64,000 nucleotides of DNA from Serratia quinivorans (GTDB taxonomy: Bacteria > Pseudomonadota > Gammaproteobacteria > Enterobacterales > Enterobacteriaceae), in NCBI RefSeq assembly GCF_946227985.1, contig NZ_CAMKGL010000002.1, positions 333,266 through 397,265 on the forward strand, given 5' to 3'. Positions 35,529 to 50,684 of the stretch are shown here, one piece after another (the stretch's first letter is position 1; each line of letters opens with the position of its first letter). Made by a program: the position numbers and the translations under genes. Below the pieces are notes generated by a model. That model was not told the DNA's origin. It saw only the letters and a list, made by a program, of their open reading frames with translations, and searched no databases.

Positions 35529-36820
35529 GTGATGATTTCTATCGCGTTTTTGAGGAAAAGCATCGGGGTAGCGTACAGGACATCAAACAACGCTTATCCG
35601 TGTACCTTCCTTTCATCACGGCGTTGGCAAAAATTTACCCTTCAGCTGAAGTTGTCGATGTGGGCTGTGGGCGGGGAGAGTGGCTCGAAATTTTAAGAGA
35701 CAATGCAATTTCGGCCATGGGTGTCGATCTTGATGATGGTATGCTCGAACGCGCTTTGCAGGTCGGTCTGAACGTGAAGAAGATGGATTGCCTGGACTTT
35801 CTCCAACAGCAGGCAGACGACAGCCTGCTGGCCATTACCGGTTTCCATATTGCCGAACATCTGCCCTTTGAGGTTTTACAGTCACTGGTCAAAGAGGCTC
35901 TGCGGGTGCTAAAACCTGGCGGCCTGCTGATTCTGGAGACGCCAAATCCTGAAAATGTGAGCGTCGGAACCTGCTCTTTTTATATGGACCCCACCCACAA
36001 CCACCCGCTGCCACCCGCGTTGCTTGAGTTCATTCCAAACTATTACGGCTTTCTGAGAACTAAAATACTGCGCCTGCAGGAAAAAGCCGCGTTGAGAGAC
36101 TCTGCCTCGTCGATTTATTTGGTCGACGTGTTGAAAGGGGTCAGCCCCGATTATAGCCTGATAGCCCAGAAAGAGGCCGGCGCGTCAGTGGTCCGCGAAT
36201 TAGATCCTTATTTTGACAAAGAATATGGGATTACTCTCGATGATTTGAGCAATCGCTATGACCAACGGCTGCATAGTCAATTTAAGCGAGTGGACAAGGC
36301 GCAGCGTGCGCAGACAGTGAAACTTCACTACATGGGCAATCAATTGGAGCTCCTCCGGCACCAATGGGATAAGTCACATCAGGAACTAATGGCGGTTCAT
36401 GCTCACAATCAAAGCTTGCAGCAACAACTCATTGATGTACATGCTAGTAATTCTTGGCGTGTGTCCTATCCATTGCGGTGGGTTTCTTGTCAACTGCAGG
36501 CTGTTCGGAATGAAGGCATCAAAGCCCGGGGTCGCAAGGCGGTCAAAAAGGTTTTGAGAAAAACGATCAATACGACCCTCGGTCTGTTCCATGAGCATCC
36601 AAAGTTCAAGGGCTTTGTGCTCTCCAGCGCTAGAAAGCTGGGTGTATACCGGTTGCTGCAATCTGTTTTCCGACGCGTTTTGAATTCCGCACCTAACTAT
36701 CACGCCGATCTTATGGCGAATGAACGTCATGTTGTTTATCAGGAGAATATGACGACCAGGGCCATTGATATGTATGAACAGTTAAAGAATGCAAATAATA
36801 AGAAGCACGGAGAGTCATAA
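35525..36820 (+). CDS. wbdD: WbdD-like chain-terminating methyltransferase (no kinase domain)
   Basis: 431 aa. A class I SAM methyltransferase domain covers about 40-190: VVDVGCGRGEW (43-53), GVDLDDGML, FHIAEHLP, ILETPNPEN and DPTHNHPLPP. There is then no kinase domain; instead a heptad-like helix (about 250-305, KRVDKAQRAQTVKLHYMGNQ onward) and a basic C-terminal third that could contact membrane or polymerase. In E. coli O8 WbdD terminates chains with methyl, in O9a with phosphate plus methyl; the architecture here fits methyl-only termination. It overlaps wzt by 4 bp and wbdA by 1 bp. Confidence 0.82.
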   Translation: MSDDFYRVFEEKHRGSVQDIKQRLSVYLPFITALAKIYPSAEVVDVGCGRGEWLEILRDNAISAMGVDLDDGMLERALQVGLNVKKMDCLDFLQQQADDSLLAITGFHIAEHLPFEVLQSLVKEALRVLKPGGLLILETPNPENVSVGTCSFYMDPTHNHPLPPALLEFIPNYYGFLRTKILRLQEKAALRDSASSIYLVDVLKGVSPDYSLIAQKEAGASVVRELDPYFDKEYGITLDDLSNRYDQRLHSQFKRVDKAQRAQTVKLHYMGNQLELLRHQWDKSHQELMAVHAHNQSLQQQLIDVHASNSWRVSYPLRWVSCQLQAVRNEGIKARGRKAVKKVLRKTINTTLGLFHEHPKFKGFVLSSARKLGVYRLLQSVFRRVLNSAPNYHADLMANERHVVYQENMTTRAIDMYEQLKNANNKKHGES

Positions 36821-39800
36821 TGCGCATTGTTATTGACCTGCAAGGGGCACAAACGGAAAGCCGCTTTCGTGGGATTGGTCGCTATACTATTTCGATCGCC
36901 AAAGCAATTATTCGCAACAACAGCCAACATGAAATTTTTATCGCTTTGTCCTCATTATTCCCGGAAACCATCGCTGATCTGAAGGCGCAGTTTAGTCGCC
37001 TGGTTCCGGCCGAAAATATCGCGGTTTGGTATGCGCCTGGCCCGGTACGAGCGATGGATAGGCACAATGCCTGGCGGAGCGAATGCGCGGAATATGTTCG
37101 CGAGGCCTTTTTGCACAATCTTGAACCTGATGTTGTTTTTATCACCAGCTTGTTTGAAGGGCATGTGGATAATGCGGTGACCTCGATCGCCAAATTCACT
37201 CCTAAAACAAAAGTGGTGGTGTTGCATCATGATCTGATCCCATTGGTGCAATCGGACGTTTACCTTCAGGATGAAGTTTATAAAGAATACTACCTAAAGA
37301 AAATCAATTGGTTGAAGAAAGCCGACTTGCTGCTCACCAACTCGGACTACACCTCTGCCGAGGTGATGGAATGGTTGGATATCCCCGCAGACAAGGTGTG
37401 TACGATCTCTGCTGCGACAGAGGAGCATTTTGTTATCAGCGAGGCATCAAGCGATGAATTTTCCACTTTAAAACAGCGATACGGTATTACCCGCGATGTC
37501 GTGCTGTATGCTCCTGGCGGTTTCGATTCCCGTAAAAACTTCAAACGTTTGATTGAAGCCTATAGCAAATTAACGCCGGCATTGCGTGAAAAAAACCAGC
37601 TGGTCATCGTCAGTAAGCTGTCGGACAGCGATCGCAGCTACCTGAGGTCTATTGCTCAAAACGTTCAACTGCGTGAAGACGAGATGATCCTGACCGGATA
37701 TGTATCGGAGCAAGACTTGGTCGTTTTTTATCAGTTGACCAAGCTGTTTGTTTTCGCTTCGCTGCACGAGGGGTTTGGTCTGCCGATTTTGGAGGCCATG
37801 ACGTGTGGCGCGGCGACTATCGGCTCTAACGTAACCAGTATTCCGGAAGTGATAGGTTACGCCGATGCACTGTTTGATCCTTATTCGGTGGAATCAATTA
37901 AAGAGAAGCTTCATCAGGCGCTGAGTGATGAGATATTCCTCGGTAAGCTTAAGCAGCACGCGATGGATCAGGCCAGCAAGTTCTCGTGGGACAAGGCAGG
38001 TATTACCGCCTTGTCCCGCGTTGAAAAATTGGTTTCCGATGCAGGGGAAGTTATGCCTGAGGCGGTAACATCATCACAATTGATTGCCGCCATCTCCACG
38101 TTCAAATGTCGCGAAGAACCTACAGATAACGATTTACGCTCCACCGCCGAAGCGATGGATCGCAATGCCAAACGATTGGAACTGCAGGGTATTGATTTGA
38201 CTGCGCTGTCTTGGCGGGTAGAAGGGCCTTATGACAGCTCCTACAGTTTGGCTCTGGTGAATAGAGAATTCGCGCGTGCGCTCAGTCGGGATAATGTTGA
38301 GGTTTTGCTGCACTCAACGGAGGGGCCGGGCGACTTTGCCCCGAGTGAAGCCTTCCTGAATGATGAGAGCAATGTGGATCTGAAGGGATATCAGCAACGG
38401 GTTCAGCAACAGAGCGATCGGCCGATTAACGTATTGAGCCGCAACCTCTATCCGCCACGCGTCAGTGACATGAAGGCCGATGTGAAGTTCCTGCATTGCT
38501 ATGCCTGGGAAGAAAGCGGTTTTCCGCAAGGTTGGATCAACAACTTCAACCGTGAGCTGGATGCGATCCTTTGTACTTCCGAACATGTGCGTAAAGTATT
38601 GATTGATAATGGTACCAAGGTTCCCGTGTTTAATGTGGGGAACGGTTGCGAGCATTGGGAGCGAATTCAGTCCGCGAAACAACCACAGCTAAACGCTAAG
38701 GCATTCAGGTTCTTGCATGTCTCTTCATGTTTCCCGCGCAAGGGCGTTCAGGCGATGCTGGCGGCCTATGGTGCCGCTTTCACCGCCAAGGATGACGTTT
38801 CCCTGATTATTAAGACCTTCGCTAATCCGCACAATGAAGTGCAGGCTTGGTTGAAGCAGGCCCAGAAGCAGCATGTCAGCTATCCTGACGTCATTATCAT
38901 CGAACAGGATTTGCCGGAGCAGGAACTGAAGGCGCTCTACGAGTATTGCGATGTGCTGGTGGCGCCAAGCTGCGCCGAAGGGTTCGGTTTGCCGATTGCG
39001 GAAGCCATGCTGAGTGGTTTGCCGGCGATCACCACCGATTGGAGCGGGCAGCTTGATTTTTGCACTCAAGAAAACGCGTGGCTGGTTGATTACCGTTTTG
39101 AGCGTGCGAAGACACACTTTGGCCTGTTCTCTTCGTCATGGGTCAGCGTTGATGTCGAAAGTCTGACAAAGGCAATGCAACAGGCCGCTGCTACCGACAA
39201 GGCGCGGTTATCTGCTATGGCGTCAAAAGGCCGCGAGCTTATTCTCCGTCAGTTTACCTGGGACGATGTCGCACAGCGATCGACCGCGGCGGTCGGCGCG
39301 TTGCGTAAGCATTTTGACGTCGCGCAAGAGAGCGCTCGAATCGGTTGGCTCTCAACCTGGAATACCAAATGCGGCATTGCCACCTACTCGCAACATTTGG
39401 TTGCTGACATGCCGAGCGATCAAATCGTGATTTTTGCACCGACAGCAAATGATCTGGTTCATGTGGATGAAAGCAATGTTCTGAGGAGTTGGATGGTTGG
39501 GAAAGAAAACAACTATCTTGATGGCCTGGATGCGCAGATCGAAGCTCTGCGCTTGAATACTCTCGTTATCCAGTTTAACTACGGGTTCTTTAACCATCGC
39601 GAGCTATCGGCCTTTATCGAAAGGCACCATCAGGCGGGCCGGGTTATCGTTATGGCCATGCATTCTACGGTCGACCCACTGGAAAAAGAACCGCACTGGA
39701 ACTTCCGGTTGTCAGAAATGACTGACGCGTTGAAAATGTGCGATCGTTTGTTGGTGCACTCTATTACTGACATTAACCGCCTGAAACAGCTGGGTCTGGT

Positions 39801-40464
39801 CGATAATGTGACCCTATTCCCGCACGGGGTGATTAATTATCCCGTGAAGGAGCCGGTGGCAGCCAAGCGCAATGCGCTGCCTCTGGTGGCTAGCTATGGT
39901 TTCTGCTTGCCGCATAAAGGGTTGCAAGAGCTAATCGAAGCGGTGGCCTACCTTAAAAAGTTGGGTAAACCTATCCGATTAAGGTTGGTTAATGCAGAAT
40001 ATCCTGTCAGTGAATCTGCCGCACTAGCGCGCGAACTTAAAGCGACAGCGGCCAACCTGAAGGTTGAAGACCTGGTCGAGATACATAACGATTTTCTTGA
40101 TGACAAAGAAAGTCTGCGTCTGCTCTCTGACGCCGATCTGCTGGTTTTCGCTTATCAAAATACCGGTGAGTCAGCCAGTGGAGCGGTGAGATACGGCATG
40201 GCGACGCATAAGCCCGTGGCGGTTACACCGCTAGCCATCTTTGACGATCTTGGTGATGCCGTCTTCAAATTTAAGGGAGCTTCGGTAACGGATGTTGCAG
40301 AGGGCATTTCTGAAATTATTTCTGATATCGCCAAAAACTCGGCGTGTTCAGTTGAAACACAGCGACGTGCTGATGCATGGTGCGAACAGCATGATTATCA
40401 TGCCGTTGCCAGAAGGCTTGAAAATATGTGTACGGGTTTGTTAAGAGCCAAGCACTTCAAGTAG
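36820..40464 (+). CDS. wbdA: WbdA-like three-domain polymannosyltransferase
   Basis: 1214 aa with three GT-B modules. Module 1 (about 1-410) carries EGFGLPILE (E317...E325). Module 2 (about 440-830) carries EGFGLPIAE (E720...E728). Module 3 (about 835-1214) has GIATYSQHLV and, at the EX7E position, ESASGAVRY: E1117 is kept but the second Glu is Tyr1125. E. coli O8 WbdA also has three modules, making a trimannose repeat, while O9a WbdA has two. This would extend the polymannan at the cytoplasmic membrane. Linkages are not readable from sequence. Confidence 0.85.
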   Translation: MRIVIDLQGAQTESRFRGIGRYTISIAKAIIRNNSQHEIFIALSSLFPETIADLKAQFSRLVPAENIAVWYAPGPVRAMDRHNAWRSECAEYVREAFLHNLEPDVVFITSLFEGHVDNAVTSIAKFTPKTKVVVLHHDLIPLVQSDVYLQDEVYKEYYLKKINWLKKADLLLTNSDYTSAEVMEWLDIPADKVCTISAATEEHFVISEASSDEFSTLKQRYGITRDVVLYAPGGFDSRKNFKRLIEAYSKLTPALREKNQLVIVSKLSDSDRSYLRSIAQNVQLREDEMILTGYVSEQDLVVFYQLTKLFVFASLHEGFGLPILEAMTCGAATIGSNVTSIPEVIGYADALFDPYSVESIKEKLHQALSDEIFLGKLKQHAMDQASKFSWDKAGITALSRVEKLVSDAGEVMPEAVTSSQLIAAISTFKCREEPTDNDLRSTAEAMDRNAKRLELQGIDLTALSWRVEGPYDSSYSLALVNREFARALSRDNVEVLLHSTEGPGDFAPSEAFLNDESNVDLKGYQQRVQQQSDRPINVLSRNLYPPRVSDMKADVKFLHCYAWEESGFPQGWINNFNRELDAILCTSEHVRKVLIDNGTKVPVFNVGNGCEHWERIQSAKQPQLNAKAFRFLHVSSCFPRKGVQAMLAAYGAAFTAKDDVSLIIKTFANPHNEVQAWLKQAQKQHVSYPDVIIIEQDLPEQELKALYEYCDVLVAPSCAEGFGLPIAEAMLSGLPAITTDWSGQLDFCTQENAWLVDYRFERAKTHFGLFSSSWVSVDVESLTKAMQQAAATDKARLSAMASKGRELILRQFTWDDVAQRSTAAVGALRKHFDVAQESARIGWLSTWNTKCGIATYSQHLVADMPSDQIVIFAPTANDLVHVDESNVLRSWMVGKENNYLDGLDAQIEALRLNTLVIQFNYGFFNHRELSAFIERHHQAGRVIVMAMHSTVDPLEKEPHWNFRLSEMTDALKMCDRLLVHSITDINRLKQLGLVDNVTLFPHGVINYPVKEPVAAKRNALPLVASYGFCLPHKGLQELIEAVAYLKKLGKPIRLRLVNAEYPVSESAALARELKATAANLKVEDLVEIHNDFLDDKESLRLLSDADLLVFAYQNTGESASGAVRYGMATHKPVAVTPLAIFDDLGDAVFKFKGASVTDVAEGISEIISDIAKNSACSVETQRRADAWCEQHDYHAVARRLENMCTGLLRAKHFK

Positions 40465-40569
40465 CCTCCTAGTTTTGGTCCTCTTCAATGCAGCAGGTGC
40501 AGTTATTTGCCCTGCTGCATTGAACTTATTATGTTGAAAGCATAAATATTCCATGGAATATGATTCTAG

Positions 40570-41715
40570 ATGAAAATAATTCTTTCTGTTGAGCCAATCA
40601 AATTTCCGCTGACTGGCATAGGGCGTTATACCTATGAGCTGGCGAAGGGTTTGCAAAGCAGCAACGAAATTGAAGAGCTTCATTTTTTTTCCGGTACTCA
40701 ATTTTTACCAGATATCCCCACAGCAAAAAATACCTCCGATGGGAGCCACCGATTAAAAAAAATTGTGCAAAGTAACTCGCTGGCGATTGAAGCCTATAGG
40801 GTGCTGATGCCACGGCTCAAAAAGAAGGCGCTGCGTGGCTATGAGCGTTGTCTTTTCCATGGTCCTAACTTTTTTCTCCCTCCTTTTGAGGGCCTCTCCG
40901 TTGCAACGTTTCACGATCTGTCGCCCTTCAAATGGGAGCACTGCTTCGATCCCAAAAGGAATCGTTTTACCAAGAAAGAAATGTTAGATGCATTGTCCCG
41001 GGCCAATGGTCTCATAACGGTATCCAACTATATTCGTAATGAGATCCATGAGTATTTTGACTATCCGCTTGAAAAAATTCACACGGTCCATCTGGCAAGT
41101 TCTCCCGATTTTTACCCGCGCAAGGCTGAGCAGGTATCCAGTGTTTTAAAAAAATTTGACTTAGGTTATAAAACCTTCACCTTATTTGTTGGTACCATTG
41201 AGCCGCGAAAAAATATCCTTTCCTTAATTCATGCCTATAGAAGCCTTCCTGGAGAGTTACGCACTCGCTATCCGTTAGTTCTCTCAGGCTATAAGGGATG
41301 GCGCAATGATGACATCATGCAGGAAATCGAACGAGGACAGCGTGAAGGCTGGCTTAAATACCTAGGTTTTGCCGCCGCAGAGGAATTACCGCTGTTGTAC
41401 TCTGCCGCCAGCCTATTTGTTTTTCCTTCGAACTATGAAGGCTTCGGGCTCCCGGTTTTGGAAGCGATGAGTTCAGGAACCCCGGTAATCTGTTCTAACA
41501 GTTCCTCTTTGCCGGAGGTTGTGGGCGATGCGGCGATGACCCATGTCCCAGAGGATATCTGTTTATTAACGGAGCTTATCACCAGGGGCCTGACTGATGA
41601 GCAGTGGCGCAAACAGGCTGTCGAACTAGGGCTGTCAAATGCAGCAACGTTTTCCTGGCAAAGTTGCACTCGCCAAACTTTAGACGTTTATCAAAAATTG
41701 GCCAATAATGATTAA
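40570..41715 (+). CDS. wbdB: WbdB-like GT4 mannosyltransferase
   Basis: 381 aa. N-terminal [28 protein letters not shown] resembles WbdB of E. coli O8/O9a. [12 protein letters not shown] and the donor site [28 protein letters not shown] with EX7E confirm GT4. WbdB adds mannose to the WbdC product to make the adaptor on which WbdA polymerises. It follows wbdA after 105 bp with no clear terminator, and overlaps wbdC by 8 bp. Lies in the order wbdA-wbdB-wbdC typical of polymannan clusters. Confidence 0.87.
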   Translation: MKIILSVEPIKFPLTGIGRYTYELAKGLQSSNEIEELHFFSGTQFLPDIPTAKNTSDGSHRLKKIVQSNSLAIEAYRVLMPRLKKKALRGYERCLFHGPNFFLPPFEGLSVATFHDLSPFKWEHCFDPKRNRFTKKEMLDALSRANGLITVSNYIRNEIHEYFDYPLEKIHTVHLASSPDFYPRKAEQVSSVLKKFDLGYKTFTLFVGTIEPRKNILSLIHAYRSLPGELRTRYPLVLSGYKGWRNDDIMQEIERGQREGWLKYLGFAAAEELPLLYSAASLFVFPSNYEGFGLPVLEAMSSGTPVICSNSSSLPEVVGDAAMTHVPEDICLLTELITRGLTDEQWRKQAVELGLSNAATFSWQSCTRQTLDVYQKLANND

Positions 41716-42838
41716 AGTACTCCATTTCTATAAAACTTATTATCCAGACTCTTTCGGCGGCATCGAGCAAGTGATATATCAGCTTGCTGAAGGCTGTGTC
41801 GAAAAAGGAGTGTCGACGGATGTCTTGTCCGTGACGGCTGTGGATAAGGATAGTTGCGAAGTTATTTCACAGCATATTGCGCATAAAGTCAGACAAGATT
41901 TTAGCATCGCGTCTAACCCTTTCTCGTTTCGTGTGATAAAGAAGTTTAAAGAGCTCAGCGAACAAGCGGATATCATTCACTACCATTTCCCATGGCCTTA
42001 CATGGATCTCGTACACTTTCTCTCCGGAGTTAAGAAGCCGACGGTAGTGAGTTACCACTCCGATATAATCAGACAAAAAAAACTGCTACGGCTTTATAAG
42101 CCGCTGATGCACCTTTTTTTGCGAAAAATAGATTGTATTGTCGCGACGTCACCGAACTATGTGGCTACTAGCGACGTATTGGAAACCTTTAAAAATAAGG
42201 TCACCGTAATCCCGATTGGCTTGAATAAAGCGACTTACCCCGTGCCGGAACAGAGTCGGCTTGATAAATGGCAACGGCAGATCGGTCAGCCATTCTTCCT
42301 GTTCATCGGTACGTTGCGCTATTACAAAGGGTTGCACATCCTGCTTGAGGCTGCCGTTGGTGCAGACTATCCGATCGTGATTGTGGGCGCCGGGCCGATA
42401 GAAAGTGAATTGCGTGAGCAGGCTCAAAATCTGGGACTGAAAAACGTCCATTTTCTTGGGGCGTTGCCGGATGAGGATAAAACGGCACTATTGATGCTCA
42501 GTTATGGCATTGTTTTTCCTTCACATCTGCGTTCAGAGGCGTTTGGCATATCGCTGCTGGAGGGGGCTATGTACCGAAAACCGATGATTTCCAGTGAAAT
42601 CGGTACCGGTACCACCTTCATCAATATTGATAACCAGACTGGGTTGGTGATCCCTCCGTCAGATCCTTCGGCCTTGCGAAAGTCCATGGATAAGTTGTGG
42701 GCCAACCCTCTGTTGGCAGAGCAGTTTGGCAATAAGGCGTATGAACGCTACGAAGAAATGTTTACCTCCAAGCAAATGGTTGAGGAATATACGAAAATCT
42801 ATAGATCTCTACTGGGACGCCAAAATGAACTCGGATGA
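41708..42838 (+). CDS. wbdC: WbdC-like GT4 mannosyltransferase
   Basis: 376 aa. The opening [28 protein letters not shown] is strongly like WbdC of E. coli O9a, as are DIIHYHFPWPYMDLVHF, VSYHSDIIRQKKLL and VATSPNY. Donor site SEAFGISLLEGAMYRKP with EX7E. WbdC adds the first mannose to the undecaprenyl-linked primer (GlcNAc made by WecA, encoded elsewhere), so it starts each O-antigen chain. It is the last gene of the O-antigen operon; a weak CCAGC/GCTGG hairpin (42849-42863) follows without a convincing T-tract. Confidence 0.87.
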   Translation: MIKVLHFYKTYYPDSFGGIEQVIYQLAEGCVEKGVSTDVLSVTAVDKDSCEVISQHIAHKVRQDFSIASNPFSFRVIKKFKELSEQADIIHYHFPWPYMDLVHFLSGVKKPTVVSYHSDIIRQKKLLRLYKPLMHLFLRKIDCIVATSPNYVATSDVLETFKNKVTVIPIGLNKATYPVPEQSRLDKWQRQIGQPFFLFIGTLRYYKGLHILLEAAVGADYPIVIVGAGPIESELREQAQNLGLKNVHFLGALPDEDKTALLMLSYGIVFPSHLRSEAFGISLLEGAMYRKPMISSEIGTGTTFINIDNQTGLVIPPSDPSALRKSMDKLWANPLLAEQFGNKAYERYEEMFTSKQMVEEYTKIYRSLLGRQNELG

Positions 42839-43045
42839 AACAGGCAGGCCAGCGCCCTGCTGGTTTGAGGCGTCCGCTTGTTTTGTGAACTTTGCCAGCC
42901 AGTTATTGAAAATTTAAACGAGATATGTAACCTATCGCACCAATCACTACCCACGCGGTTCAATCCTGAGTTAACATGTGTGCCACATCACAAAACCTGT
43001 TGGCCAAAGTTGTCAACAGGGTCATCCTCAGACAGGAGTTCCTCA

Positions 43046-44452
43046 ATGTCCAAGCAACAAATCGGCGTTGTCGGCATGGCAGTTATGGGCCGCAATCTGG
43101 CACTGAACATCGAAAGTCGTGGTTACACCGTTTCGATCTTCAACCGTTCAGGCGATAAAACTGATGAAGTTATTGCCGAGAACCCAGGTAAAAACCTGGT
43201 GCCGCACTACACCGTTGAAGAGTTCGTTGAATCGCTGGAAAAACCACGCCGCATTTTGCTGATGGTGAAAGCGGGCGAAGCGACTGACAAGACCATTGCT
43301 TCCCTGACTCCGCACCTGGATAAAGGCGATATTCTGATCGACGGTGGCAATACCTACTATCAGGACACCATACGTCGTAACCGTGAACTGTCTGACCAAG
43401 GTTTCAACTTCATCGGCACCGGCGTTTCCGGTGGTGAAGAGGGCGCATTGAAAGGCCCTTCAATCATGCCAGGTGGCCAGAAAGAAGCTTACGAACTGGT
43501 TGCCCCAATCCTGAAGAAAATCGCTGCGGTAGCGGAAGGCGAGCCTTGCGTGACCTATATCGGCGCTGACGGTGCCGGTCATTATGTGAAGATGGTGCAT
43601 AACGGTATCGAGTACGGCGACATGCAGCTGATTGCAGAAGCATACTCCCTGTTGAAACAAGCGTTGAATCTGAGCAACGAACAGCTGGCTGAAACTTTTG
43701 CCGAGTGGAACAAAGGCGAACTGAACAGCTACCTGATCGACATCACCAAAGATATCTTCACCAAGAAAGATGAAGAAGGTAAATATCTGGTTGATGTGAT
43801 CCTGGACGAAGCAGCCAACAAAGGCACTGGCAAATGGACCAGCCAGAGCTCTCTGGATCTGGGCGAGCCGCTGTCACTGATCACCGAATCGGTGTTCGCT
43901 CGCTACCTGTCTTCACTGAAAGACCAGCGTGTTGCCGCGTCTAAAGTGTTGACCGGCCCTAAAGCGACACCCGTTAGCGGTGACAAGGCCGAATTCATTG
44001 AGAAAGTGCGCCGCGCACTGTACCTGGGCAAAATCGTTTCTTATGCGCAGGGCTTCTCTCAATTGAAAGCCGCTTCCAAAGAAAACAACTGGGACCTGCA
44101 TTACGGCGATATTGCCAAGATCTTCCGCGCCGGCTGTATCATCCGCGCTCAGTTCTTGCAGAAAATCACCGACGCTTATGCACACGACGCGGATATCGCC
44201 AACCTGCTGCTGGCACCATACTTCAAGCAGATTGCTGATGAATACCAGCAGGCGCTGCGTGACGTAGTTTCCTATGCGGTGCAGAACGGCATTCCAACGC
44301 CAACCTTCTCTGCGGCGATTGCCTACTACGACAGCTACCGTTCAGCGGTTCTGCCTGCCAACCTGATCCAGGCGCAGCGCGACTACTTCGGTGCTCACAC
44401 TTACAAACGTATCGACAAAGAAGGCGTATTCCATACCGAATGGATGGAATAA
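43046..44452 (+). CDS. gnd: 6-phosphogluconate dehydrogenase
   Basis: 468 aa from ATG 43046 ([21 protein letters not shown]), exactly the E. coli length, preceded by CAGGAG; a longer frame upstream carries no family sequence. NADP-binding [31 protein letters not shown] and the catalytic [19 protein letters not shown] are intact. It oxidises 6-phosphogluconate to ribulose-5-phosphate in the pentose phosphate pathway. It marks the right border of the polysaccharide block. No ugd or wzz gene lies between it and his, unlike in E. coli. Confidence 0.96.
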   Translation: MSKQQIGVVGMAVMGRNLALNIESRGYTVSIFNRSGDKTDEVIAENPGKNLVPHYTVEEFVESLEKPRRILLMVKAGEATDKTIASLTPHLDKGDILIDGGNTYYQDTIRRNRELSDQGFNFIGTGVSGGEEGALKGPSIMPGGQKEAYELVAPILKKIAAVAEGEPCVTYIGADGAGHYVKMVHNGIEYGDMQLIAEAYSLLKQALNLSNEQLAETFAEWNKGELNSYLIDITKDIFTKKDEEGKYLVDVILDEAANKGTGKWTSQSSLDLGEPLSLITESVFARYLSSLKDQRVAASKVLTGPKATPVSGDKAEFIEKVRRALYLGKIVSYAQGFSQLKAASKENNWDLHYGDIAKIFRAGCIIRAQFLQKITDAYAHDADIANLLLAPYFKQIADEYQQALRDVVSYAVQNGIPTPTFSAAIAYYDSYRSAVLPANLIQAQRDYFGAHTYKRIDKEGVFHTEWME

Positions 44453-44470
44453 TCCCGACGTTTGAAGTAT

Positions 44471-44509
44471 AAAAAAGCCGCCGAGGTTTACGCCCGGCGG
44501 CTTTTTTTT
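44471..44509. terminator. Bidirectional terminator between gnd and hisI
   Basis: AAAAAAGCCGCCG (44471-44483) pairs with CGGCGGCTTTTTT (44495 onward), T8 on the + strand and an A/T-run on the other side. It ends both gnd and the convergent his operon. Confidence 0.9.
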
Positions 44510-44524
44510 GCCTGAAAAACAAGG

Positions 44525-45132
44525 TTATTTCTGGTGCCGCTCGCGCAACCGTCCAATCACTTTACTCAAGTCCAAATCCTGATCCTGCAGCAGCACCAAC
44601 AGGTGATAAATCAGATCAGAAGCTTCGTTGGTTAACTCTTCGCGGTCGTTCACCGTGGCGGCCAGTGCGGTCTCCACGCCTTCTTCACCGACTTTCTGCG
44701 CGATACGCTTGGTGCCGCTGGCGTACAGGCTGGCGGTATAAGAGCTGTCGGGGCTGGCCGTCTTGCGTTCTGCCAGCAGCTGTTCCAACTGATACAGAAA
44801 TCCCCAATCGCTGCTGGCCGGGTGGAAGCAACTGGTGTTACCCAGGTGGCAGGTTGGGCCGATTGGATTGGCCAGAATCAACAGCGTATCGTTGTCGCAA
44901 TCTGGGGTGATGCTGACTACGTTGAGGAAGTGGCCAGAGCTTTCGCCCTTGGTCCACAGGCGCTGTTTGGTGCGTGAGAAAAAGGTGACCTTACCGCTCT
45001 GTTCGGTCACGGCCAGCGCTTCCTGATTCATATAGCCGAGCATCAGCACTTCGCCGGATACGGCATGCTGGATGATTACCGGCAGCAAGCGATCCGTTTT
45101 TTCCCAGTCCAGCTGGTTTCTTTGTTGTTCTG

Positions 45133-45139
<7 letters not shown>
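44525..45139 (-). CDS. hisI: HisIE, phosphoribosyl-AMP cyclohydrolase / phosphoribosyl-ATP pyrophosphatase
   Basis: 204 aa bifunctional enzyme, as in enterobacteria. The N-terminal cyclohydrolase domain has [23 protein letters not shown] and DCDNDTLLI with the zinc-binding CHLGNTSCF. The C-terminal pyrophosphatase domain (about 110-204) has [18 protein letters not shown] and [13 protein letters not shown]. It catalyses steps 2 and 3 of histidine synthesis. Last gene of the his operon; overlaps hisF by 7 bp. Confidence 0.96.
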
Positions 45140-50680
<5,541 letters not shown>

Positions 50681-50684
50681 GGCC

